This document shows positions 35,328-47,254 of a stretch of 64,000 nt of DNA, one piece after another. This DNA is from Doryteuthis pealeii (Eukaryota; Mollusca; Cephalopoda; Myopsida; Loliginidae): positions 138,263,971 through 138,327,970 of the forward strand of contig CM042139.1 in NCBI GenBank assembly GCA_023376005.1, read 5' to 3'. The notes under the pieces are model-generated. The model ran no database searches and was not told the DNA's origin. It saw only the letters and a program-made list of their open reading frames with translations. The position numbers were made by a program, and so were the translations under genes. The stretch's first letter is position 1. Every line of letters starts with the position of its first letter.

Positions 35328-35363
<36 letters not shown>
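35328..35363. repeat. (TA)n microsatellite
   Basis: TA run. Confidence 0.9.
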
Positions 35364-35364
<1 letters not shown>

Positions 35365-35970
35365 CACCCTTTGTTCTCAGAAAAATGGTAAAGCAATACA
35401 TAGCGAAGTGAAACCCGACAACACGTACCCTGGCATGAATATTTGGCACCTAGCATGTTATGATATTTAGCATGCTGCATTTGCATATCATTGTTAGTGA
35501 GTTCAATTTTCATTGGCCTTGTGCCAAATCAAAGCAATACTAATACATAACTACCCAGGCACGTATTTATTTACCTCACGGCTCAACATGATTAACCTGG
35601 TTATATAATTCATTCTTAACACCTCACCTAACAATTAAATATTAATTATATAATCAATTCTTAACACCTCACCTTGATTATTTTTTCCGCGTTTGCGCAA
35701 AGATACGACAGCAGTTTTCGAATTATAACTAAAAATATATCTAAATTTAAAGTTTAACATGTATACAGTAAATTACAATGACAACAGATTCTATTGCCGT
35801 CGATAAAGAAAGGGAAACAGTGAGTTTATATATTTGATATCAGGTATCAATGAAGAGTAGGCAGAAACATATATTGACTGAACAATTGATATGATGACGG
35901 CAAAACTGCTGTTGATTCTTTTTAGACGAATGAGATGGAAGCACAGCAAGGCCAATGGAAAAGGTTTGAA

Positions 35971-36074
35971 GTGTGCTCATTCGATGGTATGTTATTACGT
36001 AAGACTTATATTTTTATAATAATGTTTATATTTTTAAATATACGTATTACATAATAACATTCCATCGTGTGAGC
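35971..36074. repeat. Imperfect inverted repeat
   Basis: gtgctcattcgatggtatgt (from 35973) pairs with acattccatcgtgtgagcat (to 36075), extending through gttattacgtaa / ttacataataac. The loop is about 35 nt and AT-rich. Confidence 0.8.
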
Positions 36075-36097
36075 ATGCTGCACGTTATATAAACGCT

Positions 36098-36200
36098 GTG
36101 CGAACGTGATCCGTTATTCGTTCTTGCTTTTGCTTTCTTCATTCACCGGCGTTGAATGAAGAAAGCAAAAGCAAGAACGAATAACGGATCACGTTCACAC
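36098..36200. repeat. Near-perfect 48-bp inverted repeat
   Basis: gtgcgaacgtgatccgttat (36098) pairs with ataacggatcacgttcacac (ends 36200). The arms are 48 bp with one mismatch and a 7-nt loop ccggcgt. Confidence 0.92.
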
Positions 36201-36394
36201 GAGGCATGAGTTAAAAAACTGTCCAATTTTTTCAAAAAGCCAACGTCTCTGATGACGGATAAACATCTGAAACCATTGGTAAGACGAACTTTGTATCGGT
36301 GACTTAAATAAATGAATAAATAAATAAATACAGCTAATTAAAGAAATAATTGAGCACTTTATAATCATTTCTCGAATATTAATAATAAAAAATT

Positions 36395-36414
36395 AATAAT
36401 AATAATAATAATAT

Positions 36415-36466
<52 letters not shown>
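36395..36466. repeat. (AAT)n-(TA)n microsatellite
   Basis: AAT repeats pass into TA. Confidence 0.9.
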
Positions 36467-36469
<3 letters not shown>

Positions 36470-37630
36470 AAGCTGATATGCATAAATATGCAAGTGCAGA
36501 ATTTCATGCAGAAAATATTTAATCACATGTTCATTTACATGGACAGATTCTTTAAGGAATTGTCATATTGAAGAAAAGCAAATATACTCAACATACTACC
36601 CATGCACATACATACAGACAAGACAACAGCCATTATTGGATCTCGCTGCTTAACCCGTCTAACACCGACAAGCTCATATAAATATTTCAACACGTTTGTT
36701 TTGTTTCTAGTATTCTATCAACAGCCAAAAGCCCATTACGTCATGACACTTACTTATTGGACTCGAGTTGGCTAAGATTATATTGCATCCTTTGTTTCAA
36801 CATGATTAGACTCACTATTCCCACGGGACATTTGTACTATAGCAGACCGGGTTTTGTTTACGCAAGAAATGTATGACACGCTTCATTGATACGTCGTACC
36901 ATGCTGAGATAAAAAGAAAAACATCCGCAGTCGACCCAAAGTGGGAATGCGTATAAGCTATAGAACGTTCGTACTTTCTTTCATTCTTTATAACGCTTCC
37001 AGCATTGCACAGCCATCCTTCACTAATTCCACCGACTTTCCTGTGCACTTTGTGGCTTTGCTACTTGGAGTAGATAAATATGCATATGTAATGTACTTGG
37101 TCACCTTTAGAATTTTCCGGAGACAATGACAGGATGATTAAGTATATATGATTGGACATAAGGACGTATTAATATATAATAACGTATCTATCATCTTTAA
37201 AAATTACTACACTTACCACCAACGTATTTCATGTACTTTTTTAGCGTTCATTTTTATGTATAATAATGTGACGAATTTGTACTCGCAAGAGTAAATCTAT
37301 TATTTTCCAAATATGTTCGGTAACAGTAATGAGCTCAAAAAAACTTTTTGAAGATTATAGAAAACAGAAACCAGAGACAGTGAACTGAAATGGGATAAGG
37401 TGGTTTAGTTTGTTTTTAGTGTGATATTGTACCGAAATTAGCACCGTGGCAAATTCACACTGTCTAGTCGAATATGGTCACAGGAGAATTTCTATAAAAT
37501 GGGTAAAAGAATATACCAAATCAGTTTTTTAATTGAATAAAGATTTTCTATTCTCTACTGAGTTATTTAGGTAAAGGAACATGGCACACATACAATATAT
37601 ACATACACATAGAGACATAAACAAACAGGT
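36470..37630. other. Spacer, no feature recognised
   Basis: Overlapping antiparallel ORFs at 36815-37129 have no domain. Confidence 0.45.
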
Positions 37631-37636
37631 ACACAC

Positions 37637-37638
37637 AT

Positions 37639-37707
<69 letters not shown>
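37637..37707. repeat. (TA)n microsatellite
   Basis: TA run with one break. Confidence 0.95.
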
Positions 37708-37708
<1 letters not shown>

Positions 37709-37709
37709 C

Positions 37710-38865
37710 AGTGGTGCCTAAATCTGATAATGATAATAGAATTAAATGTCTGTATCATTAAACGAAATTTTAAATTATATGGACTAAAGATATAATTGAT
37801 CTTAGTTCCTGTTGTTACATAATGGATATACATACCCTATCATTTTTAGCATGCAGTGTAAAGTAAACTAAAATGACATTAAACAGTACACAATTACCGT
37901 CATATATTTTGAATGCCAACAGCCTTGAACCTTGGGCCATCTGAAACAAGGTCTCTAATTGGCTTAGAGGATCACGAATCAAGGCGTCGTTTGGAAAGTA
38001 TGATTATAAGATAGTTTGAGTCGTCTGATCCAATACGAAGAAGCCACCCCAAGCCGGATAGTAAACGTGCAACCCTGTGTCGAGGAGTGGAGTTATCACA
38101 AGTGCCTAAGCAAAATTGCGAAGACATCTGTCTGAAATATGAATTCTCGCATTTATGTACCTCCTTAGAGATTCCTCCAATTTTATTTGTCTATGCTCGT
38201 ATTCATCAATTATTTATTTGCATATATACATCAAATAATTTTTTCTCGCGACTGTGCAGATCGCGTGAATATTTGTAGGTATTTATGAGATGCAGGTAAC
38301 AGACTAAGAAACCGATTGACATCGATAGGTTCACGCATACCGAAAATATTTTTTTCGTAATAAAAAACATTCGGATCATTGGGTGTTTTCAGGTAACATA
38401 GAGCTCCAAACGTTGCTAGAGATAAGCTTGATACCAGCCACTATAAAAATCTGAGAACTATCACCGGACATCGATGATCAAACTGCCTAATCTCCGACAA
38501 GTTCTTGTACAAGATGCCCAAAACTATTCCGCTATCCTCTATTTGATGACAGACATTTGTTCAATCATGGAGCACTCTATTTTATTTTCCGTTCTTTTGA
38601 ACAGTCTTAAAGCATATATATTTTTGCAAGATTAAAATAGTTTTTGCCATAGACCAATTCCAAACAATGAAGGATTTTCTTTTTTGAAAGCAGATTCTAA
38701 AAAGAAAAGAAAATTAAAGTTGCCCATAATTAAGGAAACTCGTATTTCTTACAGCTTTCAGACATTAGTTTATAAAATCAAAGAATACGACCTTGATTTG
38801 AACACTAATGTTAAGGCAAATAATACCTTTTCATTATCAGCACTGGTAATACTCAATTGCGGTTC
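37710..38865. other. Spacer, no feature recognised
   Basis: The ORF at 38684-38953 runs into the minisatellite and is not supported as a gene. Confidence 0.45.
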
Positions 38866-38867
38866 TA

Positions 38868-39008
38868 AATTTATTTACACAAGTGAGAGTCTTAACCATC
38901 GAGTAGTGGTTAACAATTTATTTACACAAGTGGGAGTCTTAACCATCGAGTAGTGATGAACAATTTATTTACACAAGTGAGAGTCTTAACCATCGAGTAG
39001 TGGTTAAC
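38868..39008. repeat. 47-bp minisatellite, three copies
   Basis: Units start at aattta 38868, 38915 and 38962. Each contains tttacacaagtg and cttaaccatcgagtagtg, with only a few substitutions. Confidence 0.95.
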
Positions 39009-39009
39009 A

Positions 39010-39560
39010 ATGAAGACAAACAGAATTCAATTTAAGCACAGATTTTCCCCATTTGTATATAATTCCACTTTGTTTCGTTTTTCTTTACTTTTACTTTATT
39101 TTCTTTATTTTTTGTGTTTAGAAATCTTATTCGATGCCAACACCTTTGTAACAAGTTTGTAGCGGTATTTTTTTTCTGCTTTCCTTTGCTGTTTGTTCAG
39201 ATTTTCTAAACGTTTACTGTTTTCTCAACTTCGCCCCTTTTAATATGCTCAAGGTGCACTTGATTCACTCTTGTTTCTGACCTAATAACTCAAAAAGAAA
39301 AAAAGAAAAAGAAAAAAATAGTAACATTGCTATCATGTTGGCAAATCAATAATCCTGCGACCTAATGATAAGTGGAAGCATATATTTTACGAAGCATTTT
39401 TTTCAATAAAATCCTTTTCCTTTTCTATGCATCTAGTTAATTGGTGAATATTAATCACATATAAGCAATCATTATACAGAAAATATTTCAGATCAAAATA
39501 TCTCTCATAACTCACTGTTAGGCTGAGGACTTTCTGATCAACCACACATATATATTAATG
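39010..39560. other. Spacer, no feature recognised
   Basis: T-rich and A-rich runs only. Confidence 0.45.
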
Positions 39561-39564
39561 CTAG

Positions 39565-39823
39565 GAGTGTGCTGTAATGGTTAGAGTCGTAGGAAATGGA
39601 TTCGTCGACGCATGTTGAAATCCTGGACGAGGCTGCTTGCATTTCACATAGCGTTAATACTTTTGGGAAAGGTGTGCATCGAATTATTCTCCCTATAGCT
39701 ATGGGTAAATATTAGGACAGACTGGGCTCTTTAACCGTGGCTGGGAAAACTCTGAATTTAAACTTGTTAAAGTCCGCTTAAGAAATTGACCTTGTGTCGT
39801 ATTATGCTCGAGCTGAGGTGTTT

Positions 39824-39828
<5 letters not shown>
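39565..39828 (+). repeat. SINE-A copy, full length
   Basis: Cleanest example. Head tgctgtaatggttagagtcg with gaaatcctggacgaggctg; middle ggaaaggtgtgcatcgaatt, ctatgggtaaatattaggac; 3' part aactctgaatttaaacttgt, aagaaattgaccttgtgtcg, ending gaggtgtttgg and running straight into (TA)n. Confidence 0.8.

Positions 39829-39883
<55 letters not shown>
39828..39883. repeat. (TA)n microsatellite
   Basis: TA run between the SINE-A end and the module at 39884. Confidence 0.95.
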
Positions 39884-39887
<4 letters not shown>

Positions 39888-39960
39888 CAGGAGTACCTGG
39901 TTCGTGACCGTACTAAAATGATTTTAAGAACAGCAGGGAGTCAGAGAGAAAGAGGTATGT
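39884..39960 (+). repeat. Repeat module E, copy 1
   Basis: ttagcaggagtacctggttc, gtgaccgtactaaaa and agagagaaagaggtatg match 61708-61795 in order. Both copies directly follow (TA)n. Confidence 0.6.
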
Positions 39961-39964
39961 GAGG

Positions 39965-40850
39965 AGAAACAGAAAGTGTATAAGAAAAATAATTTTTGCA
40001 AATTCCTTATCAAATCTTTTAAAAATCTTTAAAAATTTGCTTATTACAATGGTCATTTTTTTAGGAATTATTTCTTCAGATATGTTTGCTTACATTTAAA
40101 ATATTATTTTTTAAAAAGCATGAGTATTTTGAAACATAATTCTATTTTTCTAAACACTTTACCTATGAAACAAGATAAATTTAGTCCTTAGTTGCTTGTT
40201 CGTTGAATTTAATTTCTATTTTACCTCTACAAGTGTTACAATAAAAAATAAGCTAAGAATTAAGAATTATGTGCCCATATTTATAGGTGGATAATTTCAC
40301 GTATTAATTCTAATGGAAATTATTCTTTTATTCTATGAATTTTTTTTTTTTTTTTTAAAGTTTTTTGAGTGTCACTGATTAAAAATAAATATATTTTGTT
40401 CGACGAAAGAAGTCCATTATATGACAAAAATATCGAAATTCAATATTTAATTACCCGTGGAGTTAGTGTGGGAAAAATTATTAATTTTTACAAAGAAGCT
40501 ATGAAGTAAAAAATGTGCCCTTATCTTTACGTATGTAACATAATAGGTACAATAATAAATAAGCTAAGAATGAAAAATGTAAAACATTTTCGTGTTGAAA
40601 TTTATTTTGTTAGTTTACACTTAAAATAGAATTTTAAAAAAGCACCCCTTGGTTTCATATTCTACTTTAGTTCGCCACGAGCGGCTTGAAGAATGGATGT
40701 CACTATACTGAAAATTTACCACTACGTCTAAATAAGAGAAACTAAAAAATAACTACCGAGTTTTCTGATATTTATTCCTAGATTAACATATTATGGTAAC
40801 TCATTATCATAATATAGCACTTTAATGCTTCACACCAATGCCCAAACCTG
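39965..40850. other. AT-rich spacer
   Basis: A short local duplication (aataagctaagaat at about 40250 and 40560) is the only structure seen. Confidence 0.45.
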
Positions 40851-40851
40851 G

Positions 40852-40857
40852 TATATA

Positions 40858-40917
<60 letters not shown>
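40852..40917. repeat. (TA)n microsatellite
   Basis: TA run with one break, followed by a G run. Confidence 0.95.
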
Positions 40918-40919
<2 letters not shown>

Positions 40920-41062
40920 GGGGGGTGAAGAAAAGGAAGTGAATCCGACGGTATGTAGTATATTAAGAAAATTGAAAAAAACACAGGTTTAAATACGTTG
41001 AGGGGTAAGTTTATTGGCCGACTCAGCAGTGTTTCAATCTATTAATTAGATCATCTTCAGGG
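40920..41062 (-). repeat. Repeat F copy carrying a hammerhead-core-like motif
   Basis: The minus strand has CTGAAGA (41060-41054), one T, a gatcta...tagatt hairpin, then GAAA (41035-41032). The downstream part (gaagtgaatccgacggtatg and aagaaaattgaaaaa on +) is shared with 53062-53170. (TA)n lies beyond it on the same strand. No stem I is evident. Confidence 0.5.
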
Positions 41063-41064
41063 CA

Positions 41065-41785
41065 TTTGTTGGTATATGGAAGGCGATAAAAAAATGTTAT
41101 CACAGAACAACGAGAAAAGCAAGTGATAGTCCTTGTTTATCAGTCTGTTCAAAAATTGAAGTCTGAAGAAAGAACGCTGAAAAAACTGGACAGAGAACTG
41201 TATGTGCTTTTTGTATATACGCATGAAAAAATGTGAAAAGTTCCACACATACATTGGTTTTTAATTATTGAATTATATCGTTTAATCAGTAAAAATTTAA
41301 AAAAAAAATAATAATTTTGTACTTTTCCTTATCATGAAAGTATATACGCAATTTTAATGTCCAAGGACATCTATCTTCTGAGTTATAAGTCGACACGTGC
41401 ATTTAAGAACAGAGGCAACTCCTTCATATATATGGATTTATACATCGTCTAGAGAAAAAAAAATGAAGAATATATTTAAGTAGCAGTTTCATTATATCAT
41501 AGGGAGATGGCATCCTTTAGAACAAATCACTCTTTCAATGAGTCGAGTTTTGACTGGAATGATTTGAAGCAAAGCCTCCTCCAGATACATTATCTTGTAT
41601 GTACATTTCCTGAATCTAGAGTACCTCCTTTTTGGTCGGGCCGAGAACTTTCCAGGACGTTCTCCAAATATTACTTGATGAATTACTCGATAACATCCAT
41701 GGATCGAACCTTGAAAATCTCGCCTGGGGAACCTGTTCACAGTGTGCATTTATTTAACCCTATACGATGCGGTGTCCTGGGTATG
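41065..41785. other. Spacer, no feature recognised
   Basis: Antiparallel ORFs at 41492-41803 have no recognised domain. Confidence 0.4.
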
Positions 41786-41789
41786 ACAC

Positions 41790-42060
41790 TAAACGGCATC
41801 TGATGGTGAGGTTGCAATACTAGAAATCTGAGGAGTGGGGAAAATTCCTTCATTTTCATCCGAAGTGGCAGAACCTGTTAGGTACAATTGTTCAATGAAA
41901 TCGGTTTAAAAGTTATTCGCATTCAATAAGACCGTGTGGCAAAAATAAAGACTCACATGAGACAATAATCCAAAACATGTAAAGATGAACGTATAATGAA
42001 CCTGATTATCTAACCACTAAACCTATAATAATACTAGACAGTTTTGATATGCCGTTAAAA
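41790..42060 (-). repeat. SINE-B copy with tRNA-like head
   Basis: Minus strand: A-box-like ggtttagtggttagataatc at about 42030, then a body with acacggtcttattg, and the 3' module (ggttctgccacttcggatga, acctcaccatcagatgccg). Confidence 0.6.
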
Positions 42061-42064
42061 TTAA

Positions 42065-44300
42065 CCACTCCCCTATACAGTGATGGAATGCGAAACAATA
42101 CCGCCTAAACATAGGGAGTGCGCAAGAAGTCAACCTCCTGTGGTACACAGGCCTTCGTCTGTTTCTCTATGTTCGATAATGGTAAGAGCAAGCGATTGGA
42201 AGGGCACACAATCTATGTGTTTAATTTCACTATAATGTCTTTTGTACCAGTCTTATAAAATTCCAGCGCCTGGGACCTGTGAACTATTGGTTTGGAAGCA
42301 TATGCTAACATCAGGAAACCATTTTTATAATATAAGATGCACTTAGTCACTCAAATTTTGCACATACCTCTGAGCGTCTACTACGAAACAATGTAGTCAC
42401 AATATAGCTAGGCAAATTATTTCGTACACACCTCAATGCGTCAGGGTGTGGTTGGAACATATGTAAGGATTCTTTAGTCTGTCCCTCGATATGAACAAGT
42501 AAAAAGCGTATATTGGATGACATTATACAATTTCCTCATTGTTCCGTTCCAATTGCAAATGCACCGTTTTTGCTACTTGCCAATAATGATAATGGAAAAC
42601 TGATGTTTGCCAATTGCAGTGCTTCTAAGGTATCCAGCAGCATGAAGTCCTCTATGAACTCTTTATGTAGAAACCGAGGTGGTAAGATATTGCGTAAATT
42701 CTGCACTCACTTTTAACAGCTGAAGTTTTATTAGTTTTCTTATAAAACGTGCAGATATTCTGCGAAGCCCGTTCAATGTATACACCCAAGATACAAAATA
42801 ATGTGACACTGAATTTATTATTAATAATTTTTCTCTCACCGTGGGCGTCTGGGAGAGGTGAAAACTGAGCATTTGGCTCTACCTGGATCAGTTTGAATGA
42901 AAATATCTTATAGGAATTTTATCTCAAGTGTTCCCTAGCATAATGATACATTTTAGCATTAACTCCGGAAGTGTCGACGGGCGTACTTACTAAGGGCAAC
43001 TGCTAAAACTGAGAAAGGCAAACTGATCAATACTGTACTTGAACTTGGTATCCTTTCTTACAACTTTAAACGTTACGCGAAGAACATCTCGTACTCATAG
43101 AGCGTATAAAAAAACTACATGACTTGAACAAAACATTTCGAAAATCTCTTGAGCAAACGTTAAAGTCAAGTCAATTTCAGTTCTAAACTTCGATTTAACT
43201 TTTTTTTTTAAATCTACCCTTTAAATGGTGTACATTGTAAAACGGGTAATATTAAGTATTTCCTTATTATTCCTACTTTTCTCATTTCATCCCTCTTTAT
43301 GTACATTATATTTTCACTGGATAAGAAGCGACGTAATTCGGAAACGGAGTAGCGTGAAGGACATGATTGCGTATTACCGCTCGATCGAACACTTCTCAAA
43401 GTTAACAAATAACAGGTGGACGCGTGCAGTTGTCAAGAGGTATCCGCTCGACCGGAAATTAACTCTCTGAAGACCTCAATGGTGATGGGAAGATGTCATT
43501 CCCAAAGATTCGAGTCAGTATAAAGAAGAAGGGCGAAATCATAAATGAAATGATAGTACATTTTGGCTAGTGAAGTGGTAAGGATTTTTTTTTAATGGCC
43601 AATAAAGGAAATATTTTTCCAGCTTAGCCTTCTGTTATATTTATATAGGACGTATATAGACTCATGAGTAAGAATCATAAAACCCATGTATTTCACCAGC
43701 ATTTAAAAAATTAACTATTTGCGTAATTTAAGTAACTCGCAGCGGCTCTCTCACCTCACTCAAGAAAAGTTTTTAAAAAACTGATGGTTAGTTCACTATA
43801 ATTGCGCAAAAAGACTTTTATTACAATAATAATAGGAATTTATTTGAATAGAATGAGTTCTGAGGTGAAGGAACAGTGAACTTTGAAATATCTCATCATG
43901 CAGGTAAAAAGAAACTCCAAGAAGATTTGGTACAGTCGTTGGGGAAATTTGGTAGGAAAACAGTTAAATGATGGCTTTGATGTCCACACATTGAAACAAA
44001 TCCAACCTGACTCCAATCTATTCAAGTTTATGAAGTGATAACTCAAATGGCATATTATATAGCTCCACATATCAATAAAAAAAGTTTTTAAAAAAATGAA
44101 AAAACGACCCATGAAAACAGACCTCGACTCACCAGTCGATATAATCCATAACGTGTGAAGATTCTCAAGTCTCTTAGGAACTCAGAATTAAATTCATACA
44201 CGTGTCCTCAATTAGATATATTGATTACCGACTGATTTAACAACTTGTCAACACATCTAGGATTTTTTCCTGCCAAGTTAAGAAATTGTGTCCATTGTAC
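42065..44300. other. Spacer, no supported gene
   Basis: Several ORFs of 60-90 codons on both strands, none with a domain, signal or codon pattern that I trust. Confidence 0.4.
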
Positions 44301-44302
44301 GT

Positions 44303-44547
44303 TAGAGTAGGTCGATTTTTCATTTTTCTAAAATATCAAATTGTTCAGGGACAGTTGTTTGTTAGTATACTGAATATTGATACCAAAAATTAGATATTTT
44401 ACATATGATCGTTGATGCTATATCCTCAAACAATGGTGCAAGTAAACATCTAATTTTTTTATATCAGTATTCAGTATACTAAAACATAACATTCGCTCTT
44501 CTGGATAATTTGATGTTTTAAAAAAGTGAAAATTCGACCAACCCTAT
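44303..44547. mobile_element. MITE-like palindromic element
   Basis: The left half (gagtaggtcgatttttcatt, aaaatatcaaatt, gtatactgaatattgatacc) is mirrored by the right half (tatcagtattcagtatact, gataatttgatgttttaaaa, gtgaaaattcgaccaaccc). The termini are flanked by TA on both sides, as expected for Tc1/mariner-type target sites. There is no coding capacity. Confidence 0.7.
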
Positions 44548-44574
44548 TTTACGTTCATATTTACATTTATATAT

Positions 44575-44800
44575 ATTTGTTTATTAAGAGTTTTTTTTTG
44601 TTCTCATGATCATATCTAATACGATTCATTTTTAACAAATCTATTCGACCTCATAGATGAGATACTAACAAATGATACCACTCCAGTTCATAGTGGACCT
44701 GGGAGTAATATCAATGAAGGAGTACTCTGCACTACTCGGAGCTCCTGAACTGAAGCCTCACCATCAGATTCAATTTAGAATATTACACAAAACACTCTTC
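44575..44800 (+). repeat. SINE-B 3' part
   Basis: acgattcatttttaacaaat, gagatactaacaaatgatac, tagtggacctgggagtaat and cctcaccatcagattcaatt follow the SINE-B order. Confidence 0.65.
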
Positions 44801-45035
44801 AACTCAAGTATTAAGACTAATTATGACTTTTAAAATGCGTTTGATTAATAACTATCAAGTAAATAATATAATCGGTTAGAGGATATTCTTAAATATTATA
44901 ATTATTTTGAATATCCGAAAAACTGCGCTTTTATAAACATCATCGCTGTCCATTATGCCTTAATTTGGTCGAGTTTAATTTTGATTCAAAGAGAGACAGC
45001 CATTGTTAAAAGAGTGCGTGCTATAGCTAATCCAT

Positions 45036-45173
45036 TATGTCAACAGTAGACGCTGTAAACATGTCGGAAAGGAAGAGACAGGTATGTCTGCACAGACAAA
45101 AACTGTCGGCGACATCACGAAATTTGTTTAACGTATTAACAGATTTTTCCGATATAAGCCACAATTTTGCGTG
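45036..45173 (+). other. Small ORF with a splice-donor-like site, gene status unproven
   Basis: A 45-codon frame from ATG 45036 starts MSTVDAVNMSERKRQ. At codon 15, gagacag is followed by gtatgt, a good match to a 5' splice site, so it could be a first coding exon with the true frame ending there. The surroundings are richer in CG than the window average. There is no domain, and chance occurrence is quite possible. Confidence 0.2.
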
Positions 45174-45539
45174 AGTCCCTTGTTTGAGTGGTGTATAAGC
45201 CAGGTCAATGTTGGATCCGGTTTGACGTCTGAGAGCTGCGTCGTTTCCGGACCAAAGTCTGTAGTGATGTCAGAGAACATTGTCGCCACTCGCTAAGATC
45301 TCTTAAAGAAAATATTGTTCACGCTGCTCAACTGATTTTAATGCTGTTAAGTGGTCAGTCGTCCATTGTTTCGTCGATTCTTAAGGGGTTGCATCAATTC
45401 AGTTTAGTTGTACACTATGATTATTTGAGTCTTGTAAATGTTGTTAGTTTTACAAAGCTTAAATTTGTAGAAAGAATCTATATATGTATTTTAAATATAA
45501 AAATGGATTATTTTATGCCTTGTTCGGAAATCGGGTCCA

Positions 45540-45725
45540 TTGGAAGTTCATATTTACATGTTTTGTTTAATTATTTAAGAGTTTCTCTATTTTTACTATT
45601 TTCCCCATGGTCCCATCAATTCTATCGAATATGATTCATTTTTAACAGATCTATCTTACCCATACATGGTATCCTAAGAAGTACGACCACTCCAGGTCAG
45701 ACCATGTCAAAACGTCTATGGTTAT
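45540..45725 (+). repeat. SINE-B partial copy
   Basis: ctatcgaatatgattcattt and tggtatcctaagaagtacga align with 44625-44700. Confidence 0.55.
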
Positions 45726-45754
45726 TTTATCTCTAATGTTAAGGAATCTCATTC

Positions 45755-46045
45755 CTATTCACATTTATTGTGTAGTTGTTTCGAAGGACGTCTTTTCTTT
45801 GTTGTAGTTGTTCTTTTTTTGTTTATTCATTTGTTGTTCGTTGTTTTTTTTTAATACACTTTTGTGATATCAAGTATTTATATGGGATATAAATGATTGA
45901 ACAGTTCCATTTGAATCATAAATGAGAACATAACAGGTACTAGCACTCCAAGTCAGAGTGGACGTGAGAATAATGGAAATGAAGAGGTGATTACACACTC
46001 CCTAGAGATACAGAATAGTAAACACACATTTAGATTCAATTTTAT
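45755..46045 (+). repeat. SINE-B copy, headless
   Basis: cacatttattgtgtagttgt, gagaacataacaggtactag and gtcagagtggacgtgagaat follow the SINE-B body order. Confidence 0.65.
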
Positions 46046-46194
46046 GATTATTGATCGACTGAGTTCTGAAAATTTTGAAATGACTTATTGGTATTTTTAC
46101 TATGCTGAAGTTTGTACGAAAGCAGAACAACAGAAAAAATAGTTTATGAAATTTACTCATAATTGGATGATCACTCCTAAAATATATTTTATTA

Positions 46195-46383
46195 AATACG
46201 CTGGCTTTATCCCCAACATTAATGAGGACAACTAGTTCTCATAATTTTTTGAAAATATTGAGGCACCTCGGGATATATATATATGTAATGTCGGTGAATT
46301 GGGCTATTGTCGGTATCAGCAGGACAGCGAGGTGTCTATCCCCTTTTGACAAGCGCTTGACCAGGAATCATCCTCTCTTTAAG

Positions 46384-46385
<2 letters not shown>
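46195..46385 (+). repeat. Repeat D copy
   Basis: gggctattgtcggtatcagc, acagcgaggtgtctatcccc and aagcgcttgaccagg match 27615 and 47095. It is truncated by the (CA)n tract. Confidence 0.65.

Positions 46386-46456
<71 letters not shown>
46384..46456. repeat. (CA)n-(TA)n microsatellite
   Basis: CA run, then TA run. Confidence 0.95.
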
Positions 46457-46458
<2 letters not shown>

Positions 46459-46459
46459 A

Positions 46460-47085
46460 TGTGTGTGTAACTCGTTATGCAGAATTTTCTAAATTCACGC
46501 TACCCTTGTAACACCTTATTGAGAATATATATGATATATTGCTGACATTATTGCCATGGATTCCCATTTCACCAACACTGTCTTGTTATCGACTTCCCTC
46601 CGGCTTACCTCTTCAGCCGCAGGGATTCACTGGGCGTTAGAAATTAGTAAGACAGAATTTGTATTTACGAGACACCGGGTAACGATTACTTCAGTAACTC
46701 TGTGTTCTTGCTGACCTGAAGACTTGTCCCAAATGCTCACCTGTTAAAATTGTTGAGTTCCAAACCGACCCTCGATGATTTGATAAAATGTGATGGATTA
46801 GAACAAGTAGCTAAACTCGCCTTCTTCTATTAACGTGTGGGAAGCCATTACCTCGGTGAGTTGACGGCTGGCTTCATGCCTGATTAAATCTAACAATTGG
46901 ATGTCGTATGTATGTGTCCGGCCACTGTGGATGAGAATGGATCGAATGACGCCTTTTTACACGATCAGTTTTAGATTGACTGAGGTTATAAGACACACTT
47001 TATAATATAAATTAGAAAATCAGACATTTGTATAGGTGATCTTATTTATTTCTTTAAAGATTAGATCAAATTAAAATTACATGTC
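46460..47085. other. Spacer, no feature recognised
   Basis: No ORF or repeat that I could support. Confidence 0.45.
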
Positions 47086-47089
47086 GAAA

Positions 47090-47250
47090 AATGTAAAAAT
47101 GGCGACGTGGTCTATTGTCGGTATCAGCCGGGCAGCGAGGATATCTACCTCCTTTTCACTAGCGCTAGAACAAGGAGATTGTTTTTTTCTGAGGTGGAGT
47201 GCCACACCTAACGCCACCCCCACTCTATCACACCAATCAGATTACTTAAT
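47090..47250 (+). repeat. Repeat D copy, longest
   Basis: ggtctattgtcggtatcagc, cgggcagcgaggatatctac, actagcgctagaacaagg and gagtgccacacctaacgcca. A 67-codon ORF across it has no domain. Confidence 0.65.
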
Positions 47251-47254
47251 CTGT

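Noticed and set aside
38868..39008. CRISPR-like array
   Set aside because: The repeats are contiguous with no spacers and the sequence is clearly animal; it is a minisatellite.
41492..41803. Overlapping ORFs of 85 and 98 codons on opposite strands
   Set aside because: No domain, signal or conserved motif on either strand; too short to stand on length alone.
43840..44112. Possible degraded transposase (both strands have short open frames)
   Set aside because: I could not match any stretch to a transposase motif; left as spacer.
45341..45634. 97-codon + strand ORF
   Set aside because: Its second half lies in a SINE-B-related stretch; no domain.
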